A stretch of DNA of 64,000 nucleotides from the NCBI GenBank assembly GCA_903840265.1, contig CAIMFH010000092.1, positions 1 to 64,000 on the forward strand. Reading direction: 5' to 3'. The notes below the pieces were generated by a model that did not search any database, had not been told where the DNA came from, and worked only from the letters and a program-made list of their open reading frames with translations. Source of the DNA: an uncultured Schlesneria sp. (GTDB lineage Bacteria; Planctomycetota; Planctomycetia; Planctomycetales; Planctomycetaceae). The position numbers were made by a program, and so were the translations under genes. Within the stretch, counting starts at the first letter, position 1. Each line of letters starts with the position of its first letter. Positions 26,801-37,374 of this stretch are shown piece by piece.

Positions 26801-29800
26801 ATGATGGGTGGACGACAACGGATTGTCTCTCTGGGCGCTATGCTACTCTTGGCTCTGGCTGCGGTGATTAACTGCGCGACCGGGCAAACTGAGTCCGCCG
26901 AGTTGACGCTTGCCGATTTGCAAATGCGACTGAAGCGTGCGCAGTCCGAGACCGATCTACCCGAGAAGGTCAAACAGACTGTCATTGAAACATACCAGTC
27001 GGCGATCGAGCGATTCGAAATTGCCGACGAAGCCGCTGTGGTCGCCAAATCGTATTCGCAGCGCATGAATACGGTCGCAGCAGACTTGCAACAGGCCAAG
27101 CAGATGTTGGCCGCATTGCCGGATGCCCCCTCACTCACCGTTTCAGCGACCGATGATATCGTCAGTCTTGAACGACAACTGACGGAACGTCGCCAACAGA
27201 TCGACGATCCCGATCACGGCCTGCGTGCCACCGCAGAAACGATCAAAAGGCAGCTTGCTTCCCGCAAGACGCGCCTGGAAGAGATTACTCATGAACTCGC
27301 CGAAATTGACGAACGACTCACCTCGATTCAGGAAGCACTCGATGCCTCACCGCCGCAAGATCAGCCCCGTGAACTGACTGCCGCACTGGACACGTTGCTA
27401 ACTGTCCGCAAACTAAGAGCAACAGAAGAACGGACCGCTCTGCGATCTGAGCAGACCTGGTGCGAATCTGAAGCGGTCAACGAATTGCTGCGTACTCAGC
27501 GTGAGATGGCGACGAAGGAACTGGCACTCGCAGAAGCCGAGGTCCAACTGATTCAGGATGCCGTCGACAAGCGACGTGGCAGCGAAGCCGATCAGCGAGT
27601 GCATGCGGCAGAACTGGTCGTAGCACAGACGAAAAAGCCGTTCACACCGATTGCGGAAACCAATCTGGAACTTGCCAAGGAGAGCCACGACCTTACCAAC
27701 GAATTGCACGACACGAACGAGAGACTTGATGCAGCCCGGGACAATTACAACACGCTTAAGGCCGACTTCGAACAGTCGCAAACGATGGAGAAAGCGGTCG
27801 GGCTGACGGAATCGATCGGCCTGCTGCTGCGTCAACAACGAGCCAAGATCAGTGACACGCGCAGTCTGCACTCGCGATTGGCCCTACGCGGCGACAAGGT
27901 TCGTCAGACCCGGATGCGATTGTTTCAGATCGAAGCCGAACTGACAGCTCTGCAAGACCTGGACGACGCGGCGACGAAGACTGCCGCCGAGTTAATCGGC
28001 GATGAATCGACCTCATCGCAACCCAGCGTTAGGGCGATCAATCCTGCGGTGATCGAAAAACTGGCCGTCGAGATTCGGCCGTTACTTGAACAGCGAACCG
28101 AACTGATTGAACGCTTGAACGCAGACTACGGAACGGCATTTGAAAAGCTGGTGTTACTCGACAATGATGAACGGAAGCTGCTGGACCTGACAGAAAAATA
28201 TGCGGCCTACATCGACGAACGCGTGCTGTGGATTCGGACCGGCTCGATATTCGGAGGACCACAAGTCTCGCGAGCTGTCGCCAATTCGACGTGGTTGGTC
28301 GATCGAGCCAACTGGGCGAAAGTTGTTGACGCCCTGCAAGTCAACTTTCAACGTGAGCCGCTTCCGTACGCCTTCGCGCTGGCCGGATTTCTGCTGTGGA
28401 TCGCGACTCGATGGACGTTGCACAGTCGCCTACGCATGGTCGGGCTTGGGGCCGCAGATCCAAGTTGTCGTGACATGTTTCCGACGCTGCAGGCCCTCAT
28501 CGTGACAGTCATGCTGGCCTGTTTTGTTCCCGCAGCGCTGGGCTTTCTGAGCTGGCGATTGGACCACTGTGCTTCGCCGTCACGATTTGTCCACGCGGTC
28601 GCGCTCGGGCTGCGTCGAGCGGCCATCTTTGCGGCCTCACTGGAATTGTTGCGGCTGATGGTGGTTCGCGGTGGTTTGTGTGAGAAGCATTTCGACTGGT
28701 CAGCGAGCGCATTGGTCCGACTTCGTCGTCACCTTCACTGGTTCGTTCCAGTGGGGATCGCTCTGGTCGGGATCGTCGGCATGATCGAAGCGACATCGGA
28801 CGAACAACGACTTGATTCACTTGGACGCGTTGACTACCTGCTCTTCGCGGGACTATTCGCGTTCTTCAGCCATCGTGCGTTCCCGCGATTTGACGTGACT
28901 CCGCCCGATCTACCGGTCGCTCCACCCGTGAATCAGGATCCTCGACGCAAACAAGAAACCGAAGACGAAGTCTGGGTCAATCGCGTGTCGCGTTTCGGAT
29001 CATTTATGACCGTCGCGATTCCGCTGGGGCTGCTAGTCCTGTGTTGGAGTGGCTACTTCTACACTGCGCTGCAACTGACCTGGCGTATTCAAACGAGTGC
29101 CTGGCTGGTGCTGGCCTTGGTTTTGTTGCGCGGGACAGTTCGCCGCTGGATCACACTTGAACGCCGTCGCATGGCAGTGCTGCAGGCTCAGGAACTGCAG
29201 GCGATCGTCGGAGCCAGCAGAGATCCTGGCGCGGATGCTCATTCTCCGTTCCTGTTTCCTCGCTGGACGTGGCCTGACTTCCGCTTGAATCTGACTCAGA
29301 TCGTCACTCAGGTCCGCAGCCTGTTGGACACAGGGCTACTCACGCTGGCTGCGGTTGGTTTGTGGTTCATTTGGGCCGATGTTACACCGGCGCTGAATAT
29401 TCTCGATCACCTGACGCTGTGGCAGACGACAGTCGAAGAAGTTGTCACGTCTAAAGATGCTAGCGACAAGAATGTTGTTCAAATCGTGAAGCGGCAAGTG
29501 CCGATTACAGTCGCAAACCTCGGGTTGGCAGCGTTAATTCTGTCGATCGCCATCATCGCGGGCCGCAATGTGCCAGGCTTGGTGGAAGTGATCTTGCTCG
29601 AGCACCTGTCTGTCGATTCTGGAGTTCGTTTCGCCACGACATGCCTGGTGAGGTATTTCATCTTTACCACAGGTATCGTCCTGGCCTTTAACGAGATCGG
29701 GATCGGCTGGAACAGTGTTCAATGGCTGGTGGCCGCGGCGTCGGTCGGGTTGGGCTTTGGATTGCAAGAAATCTTCGCCAACTTCGTGTCTGGGATCATT

Positions 29801-30361
29801 CTGCTGTTTGAACGTCCCATGCGAGTTGGCGATGTGATTACGATCGGGGACACCACCGGCACCGTTTCGCGGATTCGCTTCCGGGCCACAACAATCGTCG
29901 ACGGCGACCGCAAAGAATTGATCGTACCCAACAAGTCGTTCATCACCGGCAACCTGCTGAACTGGACGCTCAGCGACAGCGTCAATCGCGTGGCAGTGAA
30001 AGTGGGGGTCGCCTATGGATCCGATCCCAACAAGGTGCGTGAGCTGTTGCTGAAAATCGCTTCAGAGCATCCATCGCTCCTCAAAGATCCGGCTCCGACC
30101 GCATCGTTGGACGAATTGGGTGACAGTTCGCTGGTCTTCCAGATGCGTGCCTTCCTACCGACGCTGAAAGATCGTCAGAAGGCGACTCACGAACTGAATA
30201 CGATGATTCACGATCGCTTCCGCGCGGCCGGAATCGACATTCCGTTCCCGCAGCAGGAAGTCACGATGAACGTCCGCAGCATGCCGCCTCGTCACGAACC
30301 GCATACAGATTTGCACGGTTCGCTCGACGCCGCATTGAAACGCGCCGGCGTGAACGTCTGA
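26801..30361 (+). CDS. Large mechanosensitive ion channel, MscK/MscS family
   Basis: About 1186 residues. A signal peptide (MMGGRQRIVSLG and a hydrophobic run) is followed by about 480 residues of charged, helical periplasmic coiled coil. Then come about ten membrane helices and a C-terminal MscS core. The core shows the pore helix and beta domain in GLGFGLQEIFANFVSGI, FERPMRVGDVITIG and IVPNKSFITGNLLNW. This is the large MscK/KefA-like layout; such channels open under membrane tension to release solutes in osmotic downshock. The ATG pair at 26801/26804 is preferred to a TTG at 26780 because it fits the signal peptide. Confidence 0.92.
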   Translation: MMGGRQRIVSLGAMLLLALAAVINCATGQTESAELTLADLQMRLKRAQSETDLPEKVKQTVIETYQSAIERFEIADEAAVVAKSYSQRMNTVAADLQQAKQMLAALPDAPSLTVSATDDIVSLERQLTERRQQIDDPDHGLRATAETIKRQLASRKTRLEEITHELAEIDERLTSIQEALDASPPQDQPRELTAALDTLLTVRKLRATEERTALRSEQTWCESEAVNELLRTQREMATKELALAEAEVQLIQDAVDKRRGSEADQRVHAAELVVAQTKKPFTPIAETNLELAKESHDLTNELHDTNERLDAARDNYNTLKADFEQSQTMEKAVGLTESIGLLLRQQRAKISDTRSLHSRLALRGDKVRQTRMRLFQIEAELTALQDLDDAATKTAAELIGDESTSSQPSVRAINPAVIEKLAVEIRPLLEQRTELIERLNADYGTAFEKLVLLDNDERKLLDLTEKYAAYIDERVLWIRTGSIFGGPQVSRAVANSTWLVDRANWAKVVDALQVNFQREPLPYAFALAGFLLWIATRWTLHSRLRMVGLGAADPSCRDMFPTLQALIVTVMLACFVPAALGFLSWRLDHCASPSRFVHAVALGLRRAAIFAASLELLRLMVVRGGLCEKHFDWSASALVRLRRHLHWFVPVGIALVGIVGMIEATSDEQRLDSLGRVDYLLFAGLFAFFSHRAFPRFDVTPPDLPVAPPVNQDPRRKQETEDEVWVNRVSRFGSFMTVAIPLGLLVLCWSGYFYTALQLTWRIQTSAWLVLALVLLRGTVRRWITLERRRMAVLQAQELQAIVGASRDPGADAHSPFLFPRWTWPDFRLNLTQIVTQVRSLLDTGLLTLAAVGLWFIWADVTPALNILDHLTLWQTTVEEVVTSKDASDKNVVQIVKRQVPITVANLGLAALILSIAIIAGRNVPGLVEVILLEHLSVDSGVRFATTCLVRYFIFTTGIVLAFNEIGIGWNSVQWLVAAASVGLGFGLQEIFANFVSGIILLFERPMRVGDVITIGDTTGTVSRIRFRATTIVDGDRKELIVPNKSFITGNLLNWTLSDSVNRVAVKVGVAYGSDPNKVRELLLKIASEHPSLLKDPAPTASLDELGDSSLVFQMRAFLPTLKDRQKATHELNTMIHDRFRAAGIDIPFPQQEVTMNVRSMPPRHEPHTDLHGSLDAALKRAGVNV

Positions 30362-30472
30362 CGCATCGCAAAGACTGTTTCCTCGCATTGGTTGCCGCTG
30401 AGAGTCGAATTCAGCACGATAGTTTCGCATTCCATGGCGGGACTATCGGCTTCACGACCTGAAGGGCGACTC

Positions 30473-31756
30473 ATGAACGGATTTTTGAGGAACAGTTCAG
30501 CATTTCAGTTCGTGACCGTAGCGATCCTGGGAGTGCTGATTTCATCGCCGGCCGTCGCGCAAGACGCAGTAGTGAAGCACGAATGGCCGCAGTTTCTTGG
30601 CCCTGCTCGCAATGGGATCTCCAGCGAGACCGGTCTTCTGAACGAGTGGCCGCAGGACGGCCCCAAGGTCACCTGGAAAGTTCCAGGTGGTGTGGGGATG
30701 TCGGGACTGGCTATCAGCCGCGGTCGCGTGATCACGCTTGTCCAACAGCAGGGTAAACAATGGGCGACCTCTCTGGATGCGGAGACCGGTCAGACCCAAT
30801 GGCAGACTCCACTGGCCCCGGCCTATAAGAACGGCATGGGGAATGGTCCGCGTGCTACACCAGCAATCGCTGCAGATACCGTGTTTGTCTTCACGGGTGA
30901 AGGAATCTTGACGGCACTCAATTTCGCAGATGGCAAGCCCATCTGGTCGCACAATGTGATTGAAGATTCGCAGGGAACCATCGCTGAATATGGAATGGCC
31001 TCTTCGCCACTCGTGATCGGCAATCTCGTCGTGGTCACAGCGGGAGCGCCCGGCGCATCCGTTGTCGCCTATGACGCGAAGACCGGAAAGCAAGCTTGGA
31101 AATCAGGTGACGATGCGGCGGGCTATTCGTCGCCGGCGCTGCTGGAATTGTCCGGCCGCAAACAACTGGTCGTCTTCACTGGCGAAGCGACTGTCGGATT
31201 GATTCCCGAGTCGGGTCGACAACTGTGGCGTTTCCCTTACGAAACCAACTTCAACTGTAACATTGTCACTCCCGTCGCGTACAAAGATCAGGTCTTCATA
31301 TCGTCGGGCGAGAATCACGGCTGTGTGATGCTGTCCTTCAATGGATCAGGCGACCAGACGCAGGTCGGCCAGGTGTGGACTTCACAAGGCTCTCAAAGCG
31401 TCCTGCGAAATGAATGGCAGACATCTATCTTGAGTGACGGTCATCTGTATGGATTCGACAATGTTGGAGCGGCAGGACCTGTGACTCATCTCACCTGCGT
31501 CAACGCGGAGACGGGCAAACGCGTCTGGCAGAAGACTCGCTTCGGCAAAGGGAACATGATCGCCGCAGACGGCAAGTTGTTTATCGCAACCATGAATGGC
31601 GAACTGGTCGCAGTGAAGCTCTCGCCGAAAGCGTTCGAGGAAATCGGACGCGTCAAGGTGATCGGTGCAACTCGCCAGGCTCCCGCGTTGTCGAACGGCA
31701 AATTGTACCTGCGAGACGACGAAGAGATTGTTTGCGTCGACGTAAGAGCCAAGTGA
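30473..31756 (+). CDS. Secreted PQQ-like beta-propeller repeat protein
   Basis: 427 residues with a signal peptide (hydrophobic run then SSPAVAQ). WPQFLGPARNGISSETGLL is the standard opening of planctomycete PQQ-like (BamB-type) propeller proteins. Repeated blades follow, with patterns such as SLDAETGQTQWQTPL, AYDAKTGKQAWKSGD and CVNAETGKRVWQKT. Function is unknown; binding or scaffold roles are typical, and quinone binding is unproven. The ATG at 30473 is chosen for the signal peptide. It ends two bases from the convergent molybdoenzyme gene. Confidence 0.85.
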   Translation: MNGFLRNSSAFQFVTVAILGVLISSPAVAQDAVVKHEWPQFLGPARNGISSETGLLNEWPQDGPKVTWKVPGGVGMSGLAISRGRVITLVQQQGKQWATSLDAETGQTQWQTPLAPAYKNGMGNGPRATPAIAADTVFVFTGEGILTALNFADGKPIWSHNVIEDSQGTIAEYGMASSPLVIGNLVVVTAGAPGASVVAYDAKTGKQAWKSGDDAAGYSSPALLELSGRKQLVVFTGEATVGLIPESGRQLWRFPYETNFNCNIVTPVAYKDQVFISSGENHGCVMLSFNGSGDQTQVGQVWTSQGSQSVLRNEWQTSILSDGHLYGFDNVGAAGPVTHLTCVNAETGKRVWQKTRFGKGNMIAADGKLFIATMNGELVAVKLSPKAFEEIGRVKVIGATRQAPALSNGKLYLRDDEEIVCVDVRAK

Positions 31757-31758
31757 TT

Positions 31759-33975
31759 TCAGCGGATAATCGGCGCTGACACCAATGGCAACGGCACCGA
31801 CGCGTGAAGCGTGACTGGGATCGACTTGAACGCCGGCGTTCTTGATCGAGGGTCCGACGAGCGCGGCACCAGGACGTTGCATTCGGGATAATACATCGCG
31901 ACGTTCCCCGGGCGGATCTTCGGAAACGGCGTGAGCTGAATCCCGCGCATGGTTCCGGTGACGCTGGAAACGGTGACGGATTGATCCAGCTCGAATCCAA
32001 GTCGAGCGATATCGTCGGGGTGAATCAACATGACGAACCGTCCTTCGATCCCGCGGTAGAGATCATAGTCCTCGTAGACAACAGTGTTGAATTGCCCCTC
32101 GCTACGGATCGTCATCAGACGCAGTTCGTCACCCTCTCCTGCCAGTTCCGGCAAGGAATGGACTCGCAATTGTGCTCGGCCATTTTTCGTCGGGAACTCC
32201 GGCGTATAAAACGTCCGTCCCGCGAGTTGGAATTCTTTCTTCGTCTCACCGATCGTCTTGATGTCATCGAAGCCCGGGACGACACGGGCGATCGCATCAC
32301 GAATGCGGTTGGTGTCCTGCATCAACTGCCAATCGATCGGTCCATCGCGACCCAGGATCCCCTGCGCCACGGTGGCGATGATTTCGATTTCACTCTTCGG
32401 GCCGACATGCCGAGACGGACCGCCGTCACTCAGGCGGATGTAGTTGAACATCGATTCCTGAGTCGTCGCCTGCGGCTCTTCATCACGAGCCAGTACCGGC
32501 AGAATGATTGTCTCATCGGCCAATCCATGAGCGTGGCCCGTATTTAATGTGGTGTTCAGATAGACCAGCATTTCAAGCTGGTCGAGCGAGTGCTTCGCAT
32601 AGTTGGCATCGGGATTGGAACCGTACAGATTCCCACCCAGACTGAAACCAAACTTCAGCTCGCGACGTTCGGCGGCTTCCATGCAGGCCATCGTGTCGAG
32701 CCCTGCTGTTGTAGGGAGCGTCATCCCGAACTCGGACTGTAATTTATTGAAAATGGCGTCCTTGAGTTTCGGGGTCACGCCGACGGAGCCGATTCCCTGC
32801 ACATTGGAATGGCCGCGAATCGGCAACAAACCTGCATTCGGCCGGCCGACCATGCCTCGCAATAGCGCCAGATTGGCAATCGCTTCGACGTTTTCAACGC
32901 CGTAAGTGTGATGCGTAATCCCCATCGTCCAGGTGAAGACCACGTTTTCCGCAGCGGCGTAACGCGTGGCAATCGAATTGATCCCGTCAGCTCCGACGCC
33001 TGACTTCTCGTAGATCTCGTTCCAGTCTGCCTCTGCCAGATTTTGCTTGAGTGCAGGCCAATGATCGCAATACTGCGTCAGGTAGGCTTCGTCATGGGCG
33101 TTCATTTCGACAATACGTTTAGCGACACCGGTCAACAACGCCAGATCGCCGCCAATGTGAGGCTGAATATACAGTGAGGCGATCTTCGTCCCGAACATCA
33201 GGCTCAAGGGATCGCTGGGGACGCTGAAGCTGACCAGCCCCGTTTCCACAATCGGATTGATCACCACCACATGGCCGCCACTGCGTCGAATATGCTTCAG
33301 TGTCGTCATCAACCGAGGATGATTGCTGGCGGGATTGCCGCCGATGATGAAGACCAGGTCCGCGTGCTCGACATCTTCCAGCTGTAATGTTGCGGTCCCG
33401 GTGCCAAGCACACTGTTCAGTCCGACGCCACTCGCCTGGTGACAGTAGAAGCTGCAGTTGTTGACGTTGTTAGTGCCGTACATCCGAGCGAAGATTTGCA
33501 GCAGAAAGCCCGCTTCGTTGGAACTGCGACCGCTGAAGTACCAGAAGGTCTCATCAGCGGTTAACTTCTTCAACTTCGCAATGATCTTCGCGAACGCTTC
33601 GTCCCAACTGATCGGCTGATAGCAGTTCTCACCGCGCCGATAGATCACCGGCTGGGTCAGGCGACCGCTGGTTTCCAGCTCGCGGGGAGTAAACGTCTGT
33701 AGTTGGGGAACGGAATAGGTGCTGAAATAGTCGGGCTTGATGGCCCCCTGCATGTCCGAAACCATCGCCTGAAGCGACTTTTTGCAGACTTCAGGGAAGA
33801 CGCCGCGTTCGTTGACCATTCCACCCTGTTGACCGCCCATGCCGACAGCGCAAGTCTTGCAGGCGTTCTTCGACCGCATCGCCTTCCAAAGCTTCCACAG
33901 CCCACCCGCTTCCCGCGCCTTGCGAAAGGTGTAGAAAACGGCAGGCCAGCCACCACCGGTTTTGACTCGACGCAT
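31759..33975 (-). CDS. Molybdopterin oxidoreductase, YdeP/FdhF-like alpha subunit
   Basis: 738 residues, matching the YdeP-type branch of formate-dehydrogenase-like enzymes. The N-terminus has ACKTCAVGMGGQ-GGMVNE, then SWDEAFAKI and FYCHQASGVGLNSVLGTGT. The cofactor-binding regions follow in IGGNPASNHPR and RGHSNVQGIGSVG. The C-terminal molybdopterin dinucleotide-binding domain holds RSEGQFNTVVYEDYD and GNVAMYYPECN. YdeP has been linked to acid resistance in E. coli, but the substrate is unknown. There is no signal peptide, so it is cytosolic. MoeA at 10-11.5 kb supplies the last cofactor step. No fdhD or electron-transfer partner is adjacent. Confidence 0.9.
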   Translation of the reverse strand: MRRVKTGGGWPAVFYTFRKAREAGGLWKLWKAMRSKNACKTCAVGMGGQQGGMVNERGVFPEVCKKSLQAMVSDMQGAIKPDYFSTYSVPQLQTFTPRELETSGRLTQPVIYRRGENCYQPISWDEAFAKIIAKLKKLTADETFWYFSGRSSNEAGFLLQIFARMYGTNNVNNCSFYCHQASGVGLNSVLGTGTATLQLEDVEHADLVFIIGGNPASNHPRLMTTLKHIRRSGGHVVVINPIVETGLVSFSVPSDPLSLMFGTKIASLYIQPHIGGDLALLTGVAKRIVEMNAHDEAYLTQYCDHWPALKQNLAEADWNEIYEKSGVGADGINSIATRYAAAENVVFTWTMGITHHTYGVENVEAIANLALLRGMVGRPNAGLLPIRGHSNVQGIGSVGVTPKLKDAIFNKLQSEFGMTLPTTAGLDTMACMEAAERRELKFGFSLGGNLYGSNPDANYAKHSLDQLEMLVYLNTTLNTGHAHGLADETIILPVLARDEEPQATTQESMFNYIRLSDGGPSRHVGPKSEIEIIATVAQGILGRDGPIDWQLMQDTNRIRDAIARVVPGFDDIKTIGETKKEFQLAGRTFYTPEFPTKNGRAQLRVHSLPELAGEGDELRLMTIRSEGQFNTVVYEDYDLYRGIEGRFVMLIHPDDIARLGFELDQSVTVSSVTGTMRGIQLTPFPKIRPGNVAMYYPECNVLVPRSSDPRSRTPAFKSIPVTLHASVPLPLVSAPIIR

Positions 33976-34083
33976 GATGCAGAGTACCCAAAAGGCTCAA
34001 CGAAGATCGTCAACAGTGAAGTCGCAATTGTAGGCTCGCGTGCGCAACGCCTCAATAACAGATCGTGTGAAAGCTCGCTTTGC

Positions 34084-34947
34084 CTACCAGCCGAACAGTC
34101 GAGAAAATGCCAGCTGCGGCGGCGATTCGAGCCAGCCGATCAAGGTCATGACTCCCGACAACAGTGCGATCATCACTGCCATCAGGACTTCAACTTCCCG
34201 GACACACATATGAGGCCGCGAAAGAGGACGTCGATAGAAAATCCAAAATGCGGCGACCAGCAGGACCAATGACCAGAACAGTCCGATCGCGTTCGAGTGA
34301 AAGAAATAGTACGCGATCCACGACGCCGAGAAGGGGGCAAACAGCAGGAACCCCAAGGCAAAATTAGTGGGTCCGCTCGTCAGGTCGATGCGAGCGGGCG
34401 AGACACTCCACTTTGCATGGCGAGGAAGTCGCGAGTGAACCAGGTTGACGAACTCGGTCATCTGGTCCAGGCCGCGAACCAGGACCACGCCTTTTTCGCT
34501 TTGAGTGATTCTTAAGCTGCTGCGAACCAGATCGGCGTGCGGACGTTCGTCGACCGTCTGAATCAAATCCCAGCTCACTTCGCGAGTGAATCGCCGCCAC
34601 CGCATACTCAGTTTGTCAGCCGAGATCTCGTAGCGAATTGCCACCCATGAGGAGAAGTCGGCCAGACCGCTGATCAGGGCACAGAATGCCATGGCGGGCC
34701 CAGTCCCGAAGCGAATGAGTTCGCGAATCTCTTCACTGGCAGGCATCATCCACAGGCGAGAATCATTGAAGATTCGAATCGGCAGTTGCCAAAGCTGGTC
34801 GAGTGGAATGGCAGGGACAATCCAGAGTGATACGAGCAAGAACAGGCCCCAACTGACCAGAATGCCACCGCCCCCACACATGGCCTGCAGCCAGAGGTTC
34901 CTGAGATAGCGAGGCGAAATCGAGTAACTGCGAGTGATGTCGTTCAT
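34084..34947 (-). CDS. Membrane protein with PH-like domain, function unknown
   Basis: 287 residues from MNDITRSYSIS, with GAGGTTG before the ATG. There are two hydrophobic segments in the first half (about 25-50 and 80-100). A soluble beta-rich stretch follows (about 100-190: YEISADKLSMRWRRFTREVSWDLIQ) that resembles bacterial PH (bPH2/YdbT-like) domains. Two or three further membrane helices complete the protein. Neighbours do not suggest a pathway. The longer frame to 34995 has no ribosome binding site. Confidence 0.55.
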   Translation of the reverse strand: MNDITRSYSISPRYLRNLWLQAMCGGGGILVSWGLFLLVSLWIVPAIPLDQLWQLPIRIFNDSRLWMMPASEEIRELIRFGTGPAMAFCALISGLADFSSWVAIRYEISADKLSMRWRRFTREVSWDLIQTVDERPHADLVRSSLRITQSEKGVVLVRGLDQMTEFVNLVHSRLPRHAKWSVSPARIDLTSGPTNFALGFLLFAPFSASWIAYYFFHSNAIGLFWSLVLLVAAFWIFYRRPLSRPHMCVREVEVLMAVMIALLSGVMTLIGWLESPPQLAFSRLFGW

Positions 34948-35053
34948 AATCAACCTCGCCGAATCGCGAGGAACAGACGTGATGGCGAACGCCACCGGAT
35001 TGTACGCAGTTGATCAACCCCCCAGTGATAAAGCTGAGATCTCGCGAACTCGC

Positions 35054-36019
35054 TCAATTGCTGGAGGCAAGTTTGTCAATCAGATAGTCAACAACTTGAG
35101 CGTGCTTCACGTCTTCAGCGCCTGGGTAGACCAACTCGCAAGGAACGTTCACGCTGCTCATCTTCTCTTGCAACTTAACGCCAAAATTGGACGTGTGAGT
35201 CGGGTCTTTCTGATCTCTGCCGAGTGCCGGAGGAGCGTTATAGAAGAGATAGACGGGTGGATCGTCCTCGGTGACCAGTGAGTATGGCGAATACTCCTCG
35301 ATCCACGGCAAAATCTTTTCGCGCTGTGCCAGAAACCCGTCGAAGTCGCGAACGTCTTTTCCGTTCACTTTCTTGAAGATTCCAAAGGCGTGACTCCCGT
35401 AATTGCTGTTGGGAGTCCATTCTTTCATCTGTTCAGGGTCAAGCGTCGTCTGGGCTCCATTCACAGCGGCACACAGCAATCGCGTCGATTCGCGCGAGAT
35501 GGGATCGTCACTCTTGGGATCAGCCAGATCATCTCGGAATGCAAGCCACAGACTGGTGCAGGCTCCCGCCGAACCGCCTGATGCGCCGATTCTTTGTTTG
35601 TCGATGTTCCATTCGTCCGACTTGCTGCGAACAAACTGCAATGCTCGAGCAGCGTCATGCAGGGGGGCCTTCACCGGTGGATTGACGTTGTCGACAATCG
35701 CTTCCTGGATGAATCGGTATTCAACCGAGACGACGGAGATGCCGTTCTTCAAGTATTGTGGCAGTACTCCCGCCAGACCACTCATGCGATTCCCCCCTTG
35801 CCAACCTCCACCATGAATGAAGAAGACGACGGGCGCAGGTTTGTCGGATTCGGCTTTCCAGAAGTGCAGCACCTGTTTTGGGTGGGAACCGTATGCGACA
35901 TCGGCCTGGGTCGGTGGAGGCGGTGCCGGAGGCTTGCCTGGTTTCGAAGCCTCTTCAGCGGAAGCGGTCATCGCAGATATGCACAACATCGCGATCACAT
36001 TCGACCAGAACGCTCGCAT
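35054..36019 (-). CDS. Secreted alpha/beta hydrolase, esterase/lipase of the HSL-like type
   Basis: 321 residues with a signal peptide (MRAFWSNVIAMLCISAMTAS). The oxyanion-hole motif is FFIHGGGWQGG and the nucleophile elbow is GASGGSAGACTSLWLAF, both typical of BD-FAE/hormone-sensitive-lipase-like carboxylesterases. The acid and the catalytic histidine (VKHAQVVDYL near the C-terminus) are in the usual order. A short proline-rich stretch follows the signal. Substrate unknown; planctomycete homologues often occur in polysaccharide-degradation settings, which is not evident here. Confidence 0.85.
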   Translation of the reverse strand: MRAFWSNVIAMLCISAMTASAEEASKPGKPPAPPPPTQADVAYGSHPKQVLHFWKAESDKPAPVVFFIHGGGWQGGNRMSGLAGVLPQYLKNGISVVSVEYRFIQEAIVDNVNPPVKAPLHDAARALQFVRSKSDEWNIDKQRIGASGGSAGACTSLWLAFRDDLADPKSDDPISRESTRLLCAAVNGAQTTLDPEQMKEWTPNSNYGSHAFGIFKKVNGKDVRDFDGFLAQREKILPWIEEYSPYSLVTEDDPPVYLFYNAPPALGRDQKDPTHTSNFGVKLQEKMSSVNVPCELVYPGAEDVKHAQVVDYLIDKLASSN

Positions 36020-36233
36020 ACTATCTCTCCGCTATGCCCGCGAAAAACGACTGATTTCATCACCGATTGTTTGGCGAACGCCATCGCTTCGCAAGTGCGG
36101 ATCGGCGTCAGTCTCGCAAAAGTGACGAAGATGAACGACGTGAGGCTCTATTGTGCAACTCGACTACGCACTTCGCAATTCGCCAATTGCCCGACGCGGC
36201 GACAACTTCGGAAACAACCGGTGGGGCACAATT

Positions 36234-36470
36234 TTACGGTGGATCGTAGCCGCCTGGAGTCCACGGATGACATCGGCAGATTCGCCAGGCCCCACGGGCC
36301 GATCCTGAAACCGCACCGTATTTTCGAACAGCCTGAATGTAGTAGTTGCTGCATGAGGGCTCGAACCGGCAGTGTTTTCCCAACAGCGGGCCGATGAACA
36401 GCTGGTAAAAACGAACGCACGCGATCAGCAGCAGGCTGGGAAGCTGATAGATCCAAGTCAAGATTTTCAT
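36234..36470 (-). CDS. yidD: Membrane protein insertion efficiency factor YidD
   Basis: 78 residues with the family signature [26 protein letters not shown] and [14 protein letters not shown], including the conserved cysteines. It assists YidC in inserting proteins in the inner membrane. Its start codon overlaps the rnpA stop by 4 bases (ATGA), indicating translational coupling. The yidC gene itself does not follow. Confidence 0.95.
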   Translation of the reverse strand: MKILTWIYQLPSLLLIACVRFYQLFIGPLLGKHCRFEPSCSNYYIQAVRKYGAVSGSARGAWRICRCHPWTPGGYDPP

Positions 36471-36847
36471 GAAGGCAATTCCGCCTGTTGATTCGTCTGG
36501 TCGAGTCGTCGACTAAGTCGCTTAACCAACCCCGTCAACGATTTTCGATAGGCGTCGAGCGATGCTCGGTCCGCAGCCAGCGGAATCGCAATCAGGTCGA
36601 CTCCCTTGGGATATTGATGACACTCCAGGCGAAACGCTTCTCGCAGCCATCGCTTCAACCGATTGCGATCGACAGCTCCGCCATGCTTCTTCGAGACGCT
36701 CAGTCCAATCCGCGTCGTATTGAATGCATTGCGAGCGACGAACATCAGCAAGACGCCATCCGCACCCTTGCACTTCAAAGCGTAGACGCGTTCGAAGTCG
36801 CTGCCGCTTCGGATGCGATTGTGAATGGAAAAGCGGGTCTTGGGCAT
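36467..36847 (-). CDS. rnpA: Ribonuclease P protein component
   Basis: 126 residues from [15 protein letters not shown]. The RNR motif is present as [15 protein letters not shown], which contacts the RNase P RNA, and the chain is basic throughout. It processes the 5' ends of tRNAs. A TTG at 36865 would add six residues. The usual upstream neighbour rpmH is missing; instead a two-helix membrane protein and a dnaJ-like gene precede it on the same strand at 36 and 26 base spacings. Confidence 0.95.
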   Translation of the reverse strand: MPKTRFSIHNRIRSGSDFERVYALKCKGADGVLLMFVARNAFNTTRIGLSVSKKHGGAVDRNRLKRWLREAFRLECHQYPKGVDLIAIPLAADRASLDAYRKSLTGLVKRLSRRLDQTNQQAELPS

Positions 36848-36883
36848 GTTGAGTTCTAGACGCAATCTCGAAAGCCGCGTTGT

Positions 36884-37348
36884 TTACTCGCGTTCGTCTG
36901 GCGGATCGGGTGATTCGTGGAGCGGCTGGTGTGCATCAGGCAGAGACGATTCAGTCACTGTTGGTTTCGGGGGTTTCAAGAACCAGAAATCGCGTTCGGA
37001 ACGAACACCGTTCGGCAAGGGACGACGGATTTGTCGTCGCAATCGACCCGCCCAGAGGATCGTAAGTGCAGCCAATGCCAGGCCGCAAATCACGATTCCA
37101 GCGAGGGCCGCCAGACCCGAATAGGCTTTGATTTGCTTTTCACTTGGACGCTTCGGACCAACGGCGGTTGCCGAATCGTCACTGACTGGAGCCGCAGCCT
37201 CCAGCTCCCCTGCATTCACCGGAAGCATCCCCTGCCACAGCGACTCGCCGAAGACAGACCAAAGCGCCAGCAGCATCACCAGACTGACCAGGAGTTGTCG
37301 CCAGCCAAGTCGCGTCGGTAGATTCGATTGGAGTTCAGGATCGTACAT
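36884..37348 (-). CDS. Two-helix membrane protein of unknown function between dnaJ-like and rnpA
   Basis: 154 residues from MYDPELQSN, with a strong GGAGGAA about 8 bases upstream. Hydrophobic segments lie near residues 18-35 and 75-100. The loop between them is acidic, with a short basic stretch before the second segment, and the tail is proline-rich and charged (SPDPPDERE). I recognise no family. Tight spacing to both neighbours suggests an operon. Confidence 0.7.
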   Translation of the reverse strand: MYDPELQSNLPTRLGWRQLLVSLVMLLALWSVFGESLWQGMLPVNAGELEAAAPVSDDSATAVGPKRPSEKQIKAYSGLAALAGIVICGLALAALTILWAGRLRRQIRRPLPNGVRSERDFWFLKPPKPTVTESSLPDAHQPLHESPDPPDERE

Positions 37349-37374
37349 GTGGACGTTCCTCCCTGCTCGCAAAC